From positions 661,068 to 725,067 of the forward strand of contig NZ_JAJCVJ010000002.1 in the NCBI RefSeq assembly GCF_020567425.1: a stretch of DNA of 64,000 nucleotides. The letters are read 5' to 3'. This stretch comes from Salinirubrum litoreum (GTDB lineage Archaea; Halobacteriota; Halobacteria; Halobacteriales; Haloferacaceae). Positions within the stretch are counted from its first letter, which is position 1; every line of letters starts with the position of its first letter. Positions 43,698 through 53,560 of the stretch are shown one piece after another. Under the pieces are notes generated by a model that ran no database searches, was not told the origin of the DNA, and worked only from the letters and a program-made list of their open reading frames with translations. Position numbers and translations under genes: made by a program.

Positions 43698-45055
43698 GCC
43701 GCGATCCTCGGCCCTCGACGGAGGCGACCGACCGCGCCGACCCACTGCTCGCGGTCGAGGATCTCACGGTCTCGCTCGGCGGCAACGAGGTCCTCACGGG
43801 CGTCACCGCCTCGGCAGACCGCGGCCAGTTCGTCGGTCTCGTCGGTCCCAACGGCGCGGGCAAGACGACGCTCCTGCGAGCCATCACGGGTGCGCTGACG
43901 CCCGACGCCGGGCAGGTCCGGATCGACGGACGGGTCGTCGCCGACCTCGCCTCGAAGGCCGCGAGTCGACTCGTCGCCAGCGTCCCGCAGGACACCAGCC
44001 TCTCGTTCGACTTCGACGTGCGCGAGACGGTGGCGATGGGCCGGACACCGTACATCTCGCGGTTCGGTCGGCGGACGAGAGCGGACAGGCAGATCGTCGA
44101 GTCGGCGATGGCCCGGACCGACGTGGCGCAGTTCGCCGACCGGTCGATCACCGAGATCAGCGGCGGGGAGCGCCAGCGCGTCCTCCTGGCACGAGCGCTG
44201 GCACAGGACACACCACTGCTTCTGCTCGACGAACCGACCGCCAGCCTCGACATCAGCCACCAGATCCGGACGCTCGAACTCGTCGGCGACCTCGTGGCTG
44301 ACGGTCGGACCGTCGTCGCCGCGATCCACGACCTGAACCTCGCGGCCCACTACTGCGACGACCTCTGGTTGCTCGGCGACGGCGACCTCTTGGCGACCGG
44401 CGACCCCGCGTCCGTCCTCACGGAAGACCGCCTCTCGACGGCCTTCGACGCCGACGCACTCGTCACCCGGCACCCGGTCACGGGGTCGACGTACGTCACC
44501 GCCCTGCCGACGAGTCGCGGCGACGCCGAGGGAAGCGTCCACGTGATCGGCGGCGGCGGGAGCGCCGCCCGCGTGCTCTACCTGCTCTCCTCGGCGGGCT
44601 ACCGCGTCACGGTCGGCGCGCTGAACGAGGGCGACTCGGACACCGAGACCGCCCGCCACCTCGGTATCGACCCGATCACGGTCGACCCCTTCGCGCCGGT
44701 CGACGCCGGCGCTCGCGAGGCGGTCGGCGACGCGGTCGAGGCGGCGGACGCGGTCGTCGTCGCCGACGTGGAGGTCGGCGACGGCAACCTCGCCAACCTC
44801 GAAGCCGCCCGGCGTGGCGACCGGGTGGTCCTCGTCGAGGACCGGCCTTTCTCGGACCGGAACTTCGCCGGCGAACGCGGCCAGCGGATCTACGAGGCCC
44901 TCAAAGAACGCGGGACGGTCGTCGGCTCTCGAGACCTGCTGGGGGCGGTCTCCGAGGCGGTCGACAGCGGTGGTCAAGAGACGGGGGCGACGCGAACAGA
45001 CCGCGAGGACGGCACCGAGTCCGACGAGTCGCTATCGGAGTTCGCTGACGACTGA
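43694..45055 (+). CDS. btuD: ABC transporter ATPase, BtuD-like, with an extra C-terminal domain
   Basis: 453 residues from GTG 43694. ATPase residues: Walker [16 protein letters not shown]-loop [14 protein letters not shown], signature [15 protein letters not shown], Walker [13 protein letters not shown], and the H-loop [15 protein letters not shown]; this part ends near residue 260. A second domain of about 145 residues follows, starting [20 protein letters not shown] (Rossmann-like nucleotide loop), then [20 protein letters not shown] and [20 protein letters not shown], and an acidic tail. Its role is unknown; nucleotide sensing or cobinamide chemistry are guesses. Operon with btuC. Confidence 0.9.
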   Translation: MSRDPRPSTEATDRADPLLAVEDLTVSLGGNEVLTGVTASADRGQFVGLVGPNGAGKTTLLRAITGALTPDAGQVRIDGRVVADLASKAASRLVASVPQDTSLSFDFDVRETVAMGRTPYISRFGRRTRADRQIVESAMARTDVAQFADRSITEISGGERQRVLLARALAQDTPLLLLDEPTASLDISHQIRTLELVGDLVADGRTVVAAIHDLNLAAHYCDDLWLLGDGDLLATGDPASVLTEDRLSTAFDADALVTRHPVTGSTYVTALPTSRGDAEGSVHVIGGGGSAARVLYLLSSAGYRVTVGALNEGDSDTETARHLGIDPITVDPFAPVDAGAREAVGDAVEAADAVVVADVEVGDGNLANLEAARRGDRVVLVEDRPFSDRNFAGERGQRIYEALKERGTVVGSRDLLGAVSEAVDSGGQETGATRTDREDGTESDESLSEFADD

Positions 45056-45845
45056 GTGCCGGGTGGGCTGTGCGTCTGGAGTTCGGGGTCTCAACACGAC
45101 GACCGACAGGCCCGGATCGTTCACATCCGGCGTCACGAGGCGAGCGAGTCGTATCGGGTCTCTCGGCCGCGCTCTGTCGCCTGTCGAGCTTCACGATCGG
45201 CATATTCTCCCGGGAGGAGCGTTCTAGCCGGGGATCTGGACTTAGTGTGAACCGGCCCGTGACATGAGGCTGATAGAGAGAGTATTCGTCGAAAAGCCTG
45301 TATTCAGATACGACTGGGCCTGAGACGTTCGAATTAGGCTGTTCGTGCAGGTGCTCACGAAGCCCGCGACTGACTGCTCTCACCCGTCTCGGTTTTCACA
45401 ATCGGTTGCAGTCTAGCGGTTTTCGATTGTGAGGCGGACAGTGCTCGAGTGGCGTGTCGAGAAGGGTACCCCCGTGCACTCTCGGAAACGCCGAATTCAG
45501 GGTACTCTGACCATCTACCACTCAATTCCATAGTCCGATGTTGATCCAATCCTCGCTACGAACAGGGTTCACACTCAGGTCACAGACGCCCCATACAGCC
45601 GCTCTCCCGGAGATTCAAGCCGATTGTGAAGATTCGAGACGGCCGCAGAGCCGACGAGCGACGCCGTGGGGTCCACTCAGTGGATAAGTCCGAGTGTGAA
45701 GAGACGGGACTGGTCGGGAAGAACACCGAGGGTACGATCGATGGGGGTGTATCTCCCCGACAGGGCTTCAAACTGTGAGTGTCCACCGGATCGAATTCTA
45801 TCACTGCACTACTCGTCGTGGCCACACAGACGACGTGTGGTCGAT
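45056..45845. other. 790-base gap of lower G+C at the start of a surface-glycan cluster
   Basis: No coding frame is convincing. Base composition is visibly less G+C-rich than the flanks from about 45230 on. CACAATCG and its complement recur (TTTTCACAATCGGTTGCAG near 45392, TTTTCGATTGTGAGGC near 45419, CCGATTGTGAAGATTCGAG near 45621). This looks like decayed mobile or transferred DNA between the btu operon and the epimerase. Minus-strand frames at 45355-45549 and 45580-45948 give Ser/Arg-rich products without recognisable domains; one could be a tail of an old gene. Confidence 0.5.
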
Positions 45846-46766
45846 CTACTCGTCGAAATACGGTGCACAGACCAGTTCGACGCCCTCCTCGAAGCTGATC
45901 TGTGGTTCCCAGCCGGTCGCCTCGTGGATCGCGGAGATGTCCGCACACGTGTCGTGGACGTAGTTCGTCAGCGGGATGGGCTCGTACTCCGGTTCGACGT
46001 CGCTCCCGAGGACGTCGTTGATCATCTCCACCATCTCGTTGAACGAGTACGACTCGCCCGTCCCGAGGTTGTACACGCCCGCGAGGTCGTGCTCTGCGGT
46101 GAGGACGAGTCCGCGGACGATGTCGTCGACGTGCGTGAAGTCACGCGTCTGTGAGCCGTCGCCCCACAGCACCGGCGACTCGCCGTTTGCGATCTGTTCG
46201 GTGAACTGCGAGACAGTGTTCGCGAACTCGCCTTTGTGGCCTTCTGCTCCCCCGTAGCCCTGATACACCGAGAAGAAGCGCATCCCGGCGAGCGACAGGC
46301 CGTCGTAGAAGTTGTTGTAGTACTCTCCGTAGCGCTCGCGCCCGAGCATCGAGGCGTCGTACCCGGTCGCGGCTTCGAGGTCCATGTCCTCGGGACTCGG
46401 TTCCGTGCGACTGCCGTACGCCGAGGACGTCGAGGCGTAGACGATCGTGTCACAGCCGTCCGCGTGGGCCTGCTCGACGACGTTCACGAACCCCTCGATG
46501 TTGACGCGCACGCCGTGTCGAGGGTTCTCTTCGAGCATCTGGCGCGAGGAGAGCGCTGCGAGGTGGTAGACGACGTCGACGTCGGTCGGGAGGTCGTCGT
46601 CGAGGACGTCCGCTTCGACGTACTCCACGTCGTCTGTGAGGTTCTCGGGCGTGCCGAGGTAGCCGTTGTCGAGTGCGATGACGTCGTTGGTTGCTGCGAG
46701 AGTGTTCGCGAGGTTCGAGCCGATGAAGCCCGCACCACCGGTGACGAGGATACGCTGCTCTTCCAT
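45846..46766 (-). CDS. NAD-dependent sugar epimerase/dehydratase (extended SDR), YxxxM variant
   Basis: 306 residues. ILVTGGAGFIGSNLANTLAA binds NAD at the N-terminus; VVYHLAALSSRQMLEENPRH and IVYASTSSAYGSRTEPSPED (Ser-Ser and Tyr) follow. The catalytic motif reads Y136-D-A-S-M140, where extended SDRs have YxxxK; the next helix has GRERYGEYYNNFYDG. DGSQTRDFTHVDDIVRGLVL and YNLGTGESYSFNEMVEMIND complete the sugar-binding half. It probably acts on a nucleotide sugar for surface glycosylation: neighbours are surface proteins, a second epimerase and a glycosyltransferase. The last base context shows its own promoter is likely at about 46790. Confidence 0.9.
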   Translation of the reverse strand: MEEQRILVTGGAGFIGSNLANTLAATNDVIALDNGYLGTPENLTDDVEYVEADVLDDDLPTDVDVVYHLAALSSRQMLEENPRHGVRVNIEGFVNVVEQAHADGCDTIVYASTSSAYGSRTEPSPEDMDLEAATGYDASMLGRERYGEYYNNFYDGLSLAGMRFFSVYQGYGGAEGHKGEFANTVSQFTEQIANGESPVLWGDGSQTRDFTHVDDIVRGLVLTAEHDLAGVYNLGTGESYSFNEMVEMINDVLGSDVEPEYEPIPLTNYVHDTCADISAIHEATGWEPQISFEEGVELVCAPYFDE

Positions 46767-46888
46767 AGGTGCCGATATGAGGTCTAGAGTAAAATCCCGG
46801 TGATACTATCGCGGAGTGCCGACCGGTCGGCTGCCAACTCGCTGGTCAAGTCGCACTCGAAAAAATCGCGCGGCGAGTGAGTTCGTCG

Positions 46889-48391
46889 CTACCGTCGACG
46901 CCGCAACAGTAGTGCGGCCGACAGGAGCGCGAGCAGTGCGGCGAGTGCCTCGAAGCCGGGCGACGTCGTGGTCGTCGTCTCCGTCGGCGTGTCGCCGTCG
47001 GTCGCGGTCGTCTGCGTCGGTGTCGCCGTCGGCGTCGGTGTCGGCGTCGCAGTCGGACTGTCCGTCTGCTGGACCGCGACCGCGAACACCGAGAAGCCGG
47101 GCGACTGCACGACGTAGCTCGCGCCGGTGAACCGCGTGTCCAGCGGCTGCCACTCGCCGTCGTGGTAGCGGTAGACCGTCACGTCTGCCGGTGACCCGCC
47201 GGCGGCGTTCACCGCCTGCCGGGACACGTCGAGACGGAAGGTGCCGCGCTCGATCTTCTCGTCGGTGATGCCCTCCGGTTCGACGCGGACGAACCCGACG
47301 GGCTCCGCCGACGAGAGGTCCGAGACCGCGTCCGGCCGGTCGGCCGGGACGGACACTCGGAACTCGAAGGCCGCGTCGTCCTCTGACAGCGAGAAGCCGA
47401 CCTCCGAGGCCGAGACGTTGTCACCGGCGACGCGCGGCAGGACCATCGAGACCGACCGGTCCGCGAGTGCGCTCTCGACCGACACCGTGGCCGAGCGCGG
47501 ACCCGTGTCCGCCACGTCGTACACTGCGGCGGGCGGCACCGGGTTCCCGCCACCACCACCGCCACCGCCACCGCCGCCACCGCCGCCGGGTGTCTCGGTC
47601 GCGTTCGGAGTCGGCGTGAGAGTCGGTGTCGGTGTCGGCGTCGTCGGCGTCTCGGTCGGTGTCGGCGTCGTCGGCGTCTCGGTCGGTGTCGGTGTCGGTG
47701 TGGGAGTCGGAGTCGGTTCCTCGACCGTCACCGTCAGCGTGTCTGCGGCCTGTTTGCCGACGACGTCGGTCGCGGTGACGGTCACGGTGTAGGTGCCCGC
47801 CGAGGAGTAGGCGTGGCTCGCCGACTCGCCGGTCGCGGTCGTCCCGTCGCCGAAGGCCCACGAGGTGCTGTCGACCGCGAGGTCGTCGCTCGCGGTTCCG
47901 TCGAACTGCACCGACTCGCCGACGCGAGCCGTCACGTCCGCGCCGGCCTCGACGGCCGGCGGACCGCTGTCGGTCACCGAGAGTTCGACCTTGCGGTCGT
48001 CGCCCGACTCGTAGGTGACGTTTCCAGCCGTCTTGTCACCGACCTCGAAGACGACCGTGTCGCCGTCGGAGGCGTTCACGGTCAGTTTCTCGTCGAACGA
48101 GCCGGGACCGCCGAGACTCCCGTCGGCGGCGGTCTGCAGGCTGTCTTCGACCTCGCCGTCGACGACGGCGGTCACGGTCAGGTTCGCCGGCGCCGCCTCA
48201 CCGTCCACCGTCACCGACCCGTAGTAGGTCGCCGGTGGCGCGGGCGGGGCGGCGACCGCCATCGAGGCGACCGCCGGACTGGCGATCAGGAGGACGACGA
48301 GCGCACAGACGCGAAGCTGTCGGCCCCAGTCGTGGGCGTCCCCCGACCGGTCGGCGTCCGTGTCGCGTGGTCGTCCGTCTGTCCACGTCAT
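46889..48391 (-). CDS. PKD-domain surface protein with PGF-pre-PGF region and PGF-CTERM anchor
   Basis: 500 residues. Signal helix CALVVLLIASPAVASMAVAA; a Transthyretin-like beta part (YYGSVTVDGEAAPANLTVTA); a PKD domain (GADVTARVGESVQFDGTAS to TYTVTVTATDVVGKQA); Thr-Pro stalk; 14 consecutive Gly; then the conserved PGF-pre-PGF module (DRSVSMVLPRVAGDNVSASE through YHDGEWQPLDTRFTGASYVV); a second Thr stalk and the anchor SPGFEALAALLALLSAALLL plus four Arg. The gene begins only nine bases after the stop of the large beta-helix gene, so both make one operon. It may provide the anchor for that unanchored partner. Confidence 0.9.
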   Translation of the reverse strand: MTWTDGRPRDTDADRSGDAHDWGRQLRVCALVVLLIASPAVASMAVAAPPAPPATYYGSVTVDGEAAPANLTVTAVVDGEVEDSLQTAADGSLGGPGSFDEKLTVNASDGDTVVFEVGDKTAGNVTYESGDDRKVELSVTDSGPPAVEAGADVTARVGESVQFDGTASDDLAVDSTSWAFGDGTTATGESASHAYSSAGTYTVTVTATDVVGKQAADTLTVTVEEPTPTPTPTPTPTETPTTPTPTETPTTPTPTPTLTPTPNATETPGGGGGGGGGGGGGGNPVPPAAVYDVADTGPRSATVSVESALADRSVSMVLPRVAGDNVSASEVGFSLSEDDAAFEFRVSVPADRPDAVSDLSSAEPVGFVRVEPEGITDEKIERGTFRLDVSRQAVNAAGGSPADVTVYRYHDGEWQPLDTRFTGASYVVQSPGFSVFAVAVQQTDSPTATPTPTPTATPTQTTATDGDTPTETTTTTSPGFEALAALLALLSAALLLRRRR

Positions 48392-48400
48392 CTGGTCGAA

Positions 48401-51400
48401 TCAGGCCTCCTTCAGCAGGTCTTCGAGGTCGCTCGCGTCGGTTCCCGGCGGGACGTTGCCCGCGAGAGTACCGTTCTCGGTCGCGTAGACCCAGTAGCCC
48501 TCGAAGGGCGAGACCGCGTCCGTGTCGCCGACGACACCGGTCGCCGACTCGAAGCCGGGGGCGAACGGTTCGCCGGTCGGCCCGCGGTAGGTCTTCAGCA
48601 CGCGAGCGGGATCGGCGGTCGACGCGCCGAAGGCCTCGTCCGCCGCGCCGAACTGCGGCGCACCGACGAGGTTCCAGCCGGCGTCGAGGTCCGCCTCCGG
48701 CGGGACGCTCGGTGCGTCGGTCGCCGAAGATGCGAGCGTGTAGCTGATCGTCACGTCGCTCGCGTTCTCGGCGGGGACGACGACGAACGCGTCGAGCGCG
48801 TCGACCTCGCGGCTCGCGTTCTCGACGCGGTCCCACGAGCCAGTCGCCGCGTCGTACGCGAAGACGTTCCCGGAGAAGTTACCGAACACGTCGCCGGCAG
48901 TGCCCTCCACGTCGGCCGGGAAGGCCACCACGCGCGGTTCGCCGTCGGCCGGTACCGTGACGGAGTAGGTGCCGCCGGTCACCTCACGCACGTCTTCGTA
49001 CTCACTCGTCGGTTCGGGGAGCGACGGGCTGACCGTCACGCCGGCCGTGACGGGCACGCCCTCGCCGCCCGCGACGCCGCTCGGACCGGACGAGGCGTTC
49101 CAGTAGTTGAGGCTCGCCTGGATCGATCCGGTCGCGTCCTGCGCGTCGTCGGCGACGTGAACGCCGAACTGGCCGCTCTCGAAGTCGTTCGCGCGGATCG
49201 TGATCTCCGAGAGGTCGTCGACGGTCCCGCCGACGTTGACGCCACCCTGATCGTACTCCCCGTCGAGTGCGCCGGTTTCGTTGAACGTGTTGTTCTCGAC
49301 GGTGACGTCCTGCACGCCCAGCGACGAGATCTTACTCCAGCCGTCGACGTAGACGCCGGCTTTGTCTACCGTCTCGAAGCTGTTGTTTCGGACAGTCGTC
49401 TCGTCGACACCGATGTGCGAGACGGCACTGCCGGTGAGATCCTCGAACGTGTTGTTCTCGACGGTGACGGACTGGAGGTTCCACAGGCGGAGTGCCGTCC
49501 CGTCGATGTCGCTGAACTCGTTGTCCGCGACGACCCAGTCTGACTGGGCACCGGTCTCCAACTGTGCCCGTGACTCGCCGCCGTGGGCGACGACGGACCC
49601 ACCTTCGGGACTCCCGCCCTCGAAGACATTGTTCCGTATCTCTAAGCCGTCACCCGCACCGTTCGCGTTGATCTGACCACCTTCGCTCACGTCGAACGCG
49701 AACCCGCTGATCGTCACGTCCTCCGCGTAGTTGTTTATCGAGACCGAACTGGTGATCGTCGGTCGACTCGGACTCGTCGCGTCGGCGCTGATCGACACGC
49801 TCCCGGACGAGGCGTCGCCGGCGACGAGCGAGACAGACTTCGAGAGCGTGATGCTCTCATCGATAGTCTCCTTGTCGACGACGACTGTACTCCCGGTCGG
49901 GACCTTATCGACCGTCGCCGAAACCGACTGACCGGGGGCGACGGTGTACGTCTCGTCGTCCTCTTCGCCGTCACCGCTCTCGTCGCCGAGTGCCGTGATC
50001 AACCAGTCGTCGGGGGCTTTCTGTGCCGAGACGTAGTTCGTCGCCTCGTCCTGCGTCCCGAAGAAGAGCGTCAGGCTGGTTCCGTCGCTCGCCTTGTACT
50101 CGGCGTAGGCAGGCGCGTCGACGTTCGTGATCTTCGAGAGGTCACCCTGCAGGTAGACCCCGTTCTCGAAGCTGTTGTCGCCCGCGAGCGTGACGTTGTC
50201 CGTGCCGATCGGAACGTCGGTTCGCGGGTTCGTGTAGACTGCGAGACCGCCCCAGTTGTTGCCCGTGGTGGTCACGTCCTTGATAAGCACGTCCTGGGTA
50301 TCAGACAGCGCGACACCCGCACCGCGGGTACCCGCGCCGTCTGCGGTCACGTCGACAAGAGCAGCACTACCGACGCCGTTGAGATCGATCTCGGTCTTGT
50401 ACGAGTTCGTGACCGTCACGTCCTCGATGTGGACGTCGGTTCGCTCGAAGCCGTCGCTCGTGGTAGCGAACTGCGATTTGATACCGTAGGTGTAGTCTGC
50501 GGCCGCACTCGGGCCACGGAGCGTGAAGTCACGGAGGGTGACGTCTGCCGTCGTCAGGAGGCCGTAATCCATCGAGTCGTCGGTATCGATCACGGTCTCG
50601 CCCTCACCGCTGCCAGCGAGCGTGAGGTCCTTCCGAACGTCGAGCGATTCCTCGTAGGTGCCGGGACCGACCGACACCGTGTCGCCGGACTGAGCGGCGT
50701 CGACCCCACTCTGGATCGAACTCCCGATGCTCACGTACTCGTAGTCGTACGGTTTCTCCTGGTAGGTACCGGAGTAGATCTGCGTCCGCACGTCACCGTC
50801 CGGCGTCCGGACGACGACCGAGTTCTCGAAGTTGTTCTCCGAGAGGATCGTGTCCACGTGTGTCGCGTCGACCGTTTCGTCAACGACCGAGTAGTGCGTC
50901 ACATCGCCGACGAAGTGGTTGTCCTTGACCGTGACGCCACCGACCTCGTAGTTGAGCCACGGGATGTTCTTCACGCGGCCCTGCAGTCCGACAGACGTGA
51001 GTTCGTTCCCGGTGACTGTCCGGGTCGACGCATCCGTCTGGTTACCGGCACCGTTGCTCACGACGAGCGATCCGGTCAGCTTCGAGTCCGTGACGCTGAA
51101 CGACTGCACGTCGGCGGAGTCGAAGTAGACACTCGAACTCACTCCAGTCTGGCCGGTCGTGACGACGCTGTTCTTCAGCGTGAAGCCGTCTGCACCGACT
51201 TCGAGGTTCTTGTTCGCACTCGACTCGGGATCGGGGTGGAGTTCGATCCCGCTGAACGTGACGCCGTCGGCGTCGACGTACGCCCCGTTCGTTCCGAACA
51301 TACTGTTCTCGGTCGAGGTGACCTTGGCCGCGACGCTACTGCGGTCGGTTACGGGTGACCCGCTCTCGTCGACACCCTGGATCGTGAGACCGGGCGTGTC

Positions 51401-53068
51401 GACGAACAGGCCGAAGCTGTAGACCGGATCGGAGTCGTCGACCGAGCGTTCCGTCGCGCTCTCTTCGTAGCTACCGGGGTAGACGTCGATCGTCGCGTCT
51501 TTCGGTGCCGCGTCGATAGCCGGCTGGACGTTGCTCCAGATACCGTCACCGCCGGCCGCGGTGGGGCCGACGACAGCCTGATCGAACTCGTTGTTCGTGG
51601 CGACCGTGTCCGGGTCGACCGTGTCGGTCGTGTCGCGCACGTGGACGCCGTTGTTCGAGAACGTCGTCCCGGTGATCGACACCGCGTCGACCGCACCGTA
51701 GCCGTCGAGCGTGAAGACGTTGACACCGACGCCGTTGTCGCTGACGGTCGAACCGGCGATCGACAGGTCACCGACGCCGACTGCCTCGACGGCGCCGACG
51801 CTATCGGAGGTGACTCCGGTCACCGACACATCAGAGAGCGTCGCTTCGGCGGTCGAGGTGAGCGTCACGCCGTAGCCAGCAGAGCCGTCCACGTGGACGT
51901 TCTCGACGGTCAGCGACTTCGTGTCGTAATCGTCGCTCGCCGTCTCGCCGTAGGTGGCGACTCCGCTCACTCCATCGGGTGCGACTGCGGAGAGACCCTT
52001 CAGCGTCACCGATCCGACCGAGTCGCCGGATTCGGGCGTGTGACCCGCCACGAGCACGGCGGGACTACTGGCCGCCGAGTCGGGTTTGATCGTCGTCTCA
52101 CTGGGGCCTGCACCGACGAGTGTGAGGTTCTTGTCGACCGTGACTGCTTCCTGGTACGTCCCGGACGCGACCGAGATGGTCGCTCCCGGTTCGGCGTCGT
52201 CGACGGCGGTCTGGATACTCGCGTAGTACGTTCCCGTGTCGGTGTTCTCGACCGCGCGGGAGACCGTCTCACCGGACTGCTTGAACGCCACAGAACTGAT
52301 TCCGTCGTTGTCGGTCAGGACGGCGGTCGCGATGTCTGTCTTGTCTCCGGTGACACCGTTGACCTCGCTTGGAGTGCCGCCGTAGAATCTGACGCCGGGG
52401 ACGTCGTTTGTCGTCGTCACCGAGTTCGACTCGACGACTTCCGCAGTTCCGGCGACACCGATGCCCTCGACCGTGACGTCGGTGATCTGGTTCCCACGGA
52501 CGGTGACGGTCTTGCCGGCGTTCTCCGTCACGGATACGCCGACCTTCCCGTCGCTGATCGCGTTGTTCTCGACGAGGACACCGTCCAGTCCGTCACCGTT
52601 CGCGGCGTCGTCCTGCGTCTGGACACCGGTGACGGGACCGGAGATTACAGTATTCCGGACGGTCGTCCTGTCGGCGCGGACCTCGACGCCGAGCGTCGCA
52701 GCCCCGGTGAGTTTCAGTCCGGAGATAGTCGTGCCCGCGCCCGCGCCTTCTACTTGGACTACGGCCGGACCGTCACCTGTCACTTCGGGTGCCGTGTCGC
52801 CGGCGGCGGTTACGGTGAGTTCCTTCTTCACCGTGAACGGGTCGTAAGTGCCCGTCGCTTCGACTTCGACGGTCTCACCTGCAGTAGCGGCGTCTACTGC
52901 TGGCTGGATATCGTTGTAGACACCGTCCTGTTGTGCATTACCTGCGGCGTCGACGACCAGCGTACTGTTCCCACCTGATCCACCCGCGACCGCCACACCA
53001 CTGCCGGCCACGACCGACGTGACCATCAACACCGCGAGAACGAGTGCCCGGAGTCTGTGCTCGCTCAC
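48401..53068 (-). CDS. Large secreted beta-helix repeat protein without its own anchor
   Basis: 1555 residues from GTG 53068 (VSEHRLRALVLAVLMVTSVV), a Sec signal peptide cut after GVAVAGG. The body repeats modules that begin IQxAVDAAxxGxTIxV and GTYxE, about five times (near residues 40, 290, 520, 800 and 1090); each opens a right-handed beta-helix of pectate-lyase type. A short C-terminal domain (GWNLVGAPQFGAADEAFGAS, GYWVYATENGTLAGNVP) follows, then it simply stops at DLEDLLKEA: no Thr-Pro stalk and no PGF-CTERM. A TTG at 53125 is an open frame but overlaps the TATA, so it is rejected. The anchored PKD protein is right behind it. Confidence 0.88.
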   Translation of the reverse strand: MSEHRLRALVLAVLMVTSVVAGSGVAVAGGSGGNSTLVVDAAGNAQQDGVYNDIQPAVDAATAGETVEVEATGTYDPFTVKKELTVTAAGDTAPEVTGDGPAVVQVEGAGAGTTISGLKLTGAATLGVEVRADRTTVRNTVISGPVTGVQTQDDAANGDGLDGVLVENNAISDGKVGVSVTENAGKTVTVRGNQITDVTVEGIGVAGTAEVVESNSVTTTNDVPGVRFYGGTPSEVNGVTGDKTDIATAVLTDNDGISSVAFKQSGETVSRAVENTDTGTYYASIQTAVDDAEPGATISVASGTYQEAVTVDKNLTLVGAGPSETTIKPDSAASSPAVLVAGHTPESGDSVGSVTLKGLSAVAPDGVSGVATYGETASDDYDTKSLTVENVHVDGSAGYGVTLTSTAEATLSDVSVTGVTSDSVGAVEAVGVGDLSIAGSTVSDNGVGVNVFTLDGYGAVDAVSITGTTFSNNGVHVRDTTDTVDPDTVATNNEFDQAVVGPTAAGGDGIWSNVQPAIDAAPKDATIDVYPGSYEESATERSVDDSDPVYSFGLFVDTPGLTIQGVDESGSPVTDRSSVAAKVTSTENSMFGTNGAYVDADGVTFSGIELHPDPESSANKNLEVGADGFTLKNSVVTTGQTGVSSSVYFDSADVQSFSVTDSKLTGSLVVSNGAGNQTDASTRTVTGNELTSVGLQGRVKNIPWLNYEVGGVTVKDNHFVGDVTHYSVVDETVDATHVDTILSENNFENSVVVRTPDGDVRTQIYSGTYQEKPYDYEYVSIGSSIQSGVDAAQSGDTVSVGPGTYEESLDVRKDLTLAGSGEGETVIDTDDSMDYGLLTTADVTLRDFTLRGPSAAADYTYGIKSQFATTSDGFERTDVHIEDVTVTNSYKTEIDLNGVGSAALVDVTADGAGTRGAGVALSDTQDVLIKDVTTTGNNWGGLAVYTNPRTDVPIGTDNVTLAGDNSFENGVYLQGDLSKITNVDAPAYAEYKASDGTSLTLFFGTQDEATNYVSAQKAPDDWLITALGDESGDGEEDDETYTVAPGQSVSATVDKVPTGSTVVVDKETIDESITLSKSVSLVAGDASSGSVSISADATSPSRPTITSSVSINNYAEDVTISGFAFDVSEGGQINANGAGDGLEIRNNVFEGGSPEGGSVVAHGGESRAQLETGAQSDWVVADNEFSDIDGTALRLWNLQSVTVENNTFEDLTGSAVSHIGVDETTVRNNSFETVDKAGVYVDGWSKISSLGVQDVTVENNTFNETGALDGEYDQGGVNVGGTVDDLSEITIRANDFESGQFGVHVADDAQDATGSIQASLNYWNASSGPSGVAGGEGVPVTAGVTVSPSLPEPTSEYEDVREVTGGTYSVTVPADGEPRVVAFPADVEGTAGDVFGNFSGNVFAYDAATGSWDRVENASREVDALDAFVVVPAENASDVTISYTLASSATDAPSVPPEADLDAGWNLVGAPQFGAADEAFGASTADPARVLKTYRGPTGEPFAPGFESATGVVGDTDAVSPFEGYWVYATENGTLAGNVPPGTDASDLEDLLKEA

Positions 53069-53560
53069 GCGACCGATCCCCCCTCGCTCCGCGCCGGGGC
53101 CGGACGCGGTGTCTCTCTCCCCCAATATATCAGACTCAATACCTTATCGGCGATGACGTTCGCTGTCACTGACATCGGAATCCGCGATGCTAACAGGATG
53201 CGTACCAGATAGTAGTTACTTTTACAACACGTCAATTCTCTCTGACAACACTTTATCCAATTGTGCGGACAGGTTAGTTTTCTGTCCGGTCACGATCGGC
53301 CACGAAAACCCGGAACAACTGTCACGGAAACGTAATCGATTCTGACACAAATTCGAGGTTTTCACTCCCGAACGCCACCGTGTGTAACGAATACGTGTGG
53401 TACTGAAATCGACACCGAGACACGTCGAAACGAACGGTTCGACGCCCACAGTCGGGTCGTCGGTGTCGGTCTGATGGAGGCGGTCGTCGGTGACGGTCCG
53501 GTGGAGTCGAGTCGCCACACACAGGCCGCCGGAGAGGACCGAACTCCGGGCGGTCGTGGA
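53069..53560. other. 492-base gap, A+T-rich, with the surface operon promoter
   Basis: Nothing coding is seen. Next to the beta-helix gene is its promoter (53124-53133). From 53150 to 53440 the DNA is much richer in A+T than usual here, with TTACTTTTACAACACG (about 53217) as a possible second promoter or operator. A short inverted pair TGCGGACAGG / CCTGTCCGCA-type is not confirmed. From about 53460 to 53560 composition returns to normal, ahead of the epimerase stop. Confidence 0.5.
53124..53133 (-). promoter_or_regulatory. TATA box of the beta-helix surface operon
   Basis: Minus-strand TGATATATTG, a near-consensus TATA, lies about 60 bases before the GTG start at 53068. A start of transcription about 25 bases downstream would leave a leader of about 33 bases and exclude the upstream TTG start. 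Confidence 0.6.

Noticed and set aside
45580-45948. 122-codon minus-strand frame upstream of the btu/epimerase border
   Set aside because: It overlaps the end of the epimerase and shows no domain; it is at best a decayed fragment.
53068-53125. Longer start (TTG 53125) for the large beta-helix protein
   Set aside because: It would lie on the TATA box, and the signal peptide begins properly at GTG 53068.
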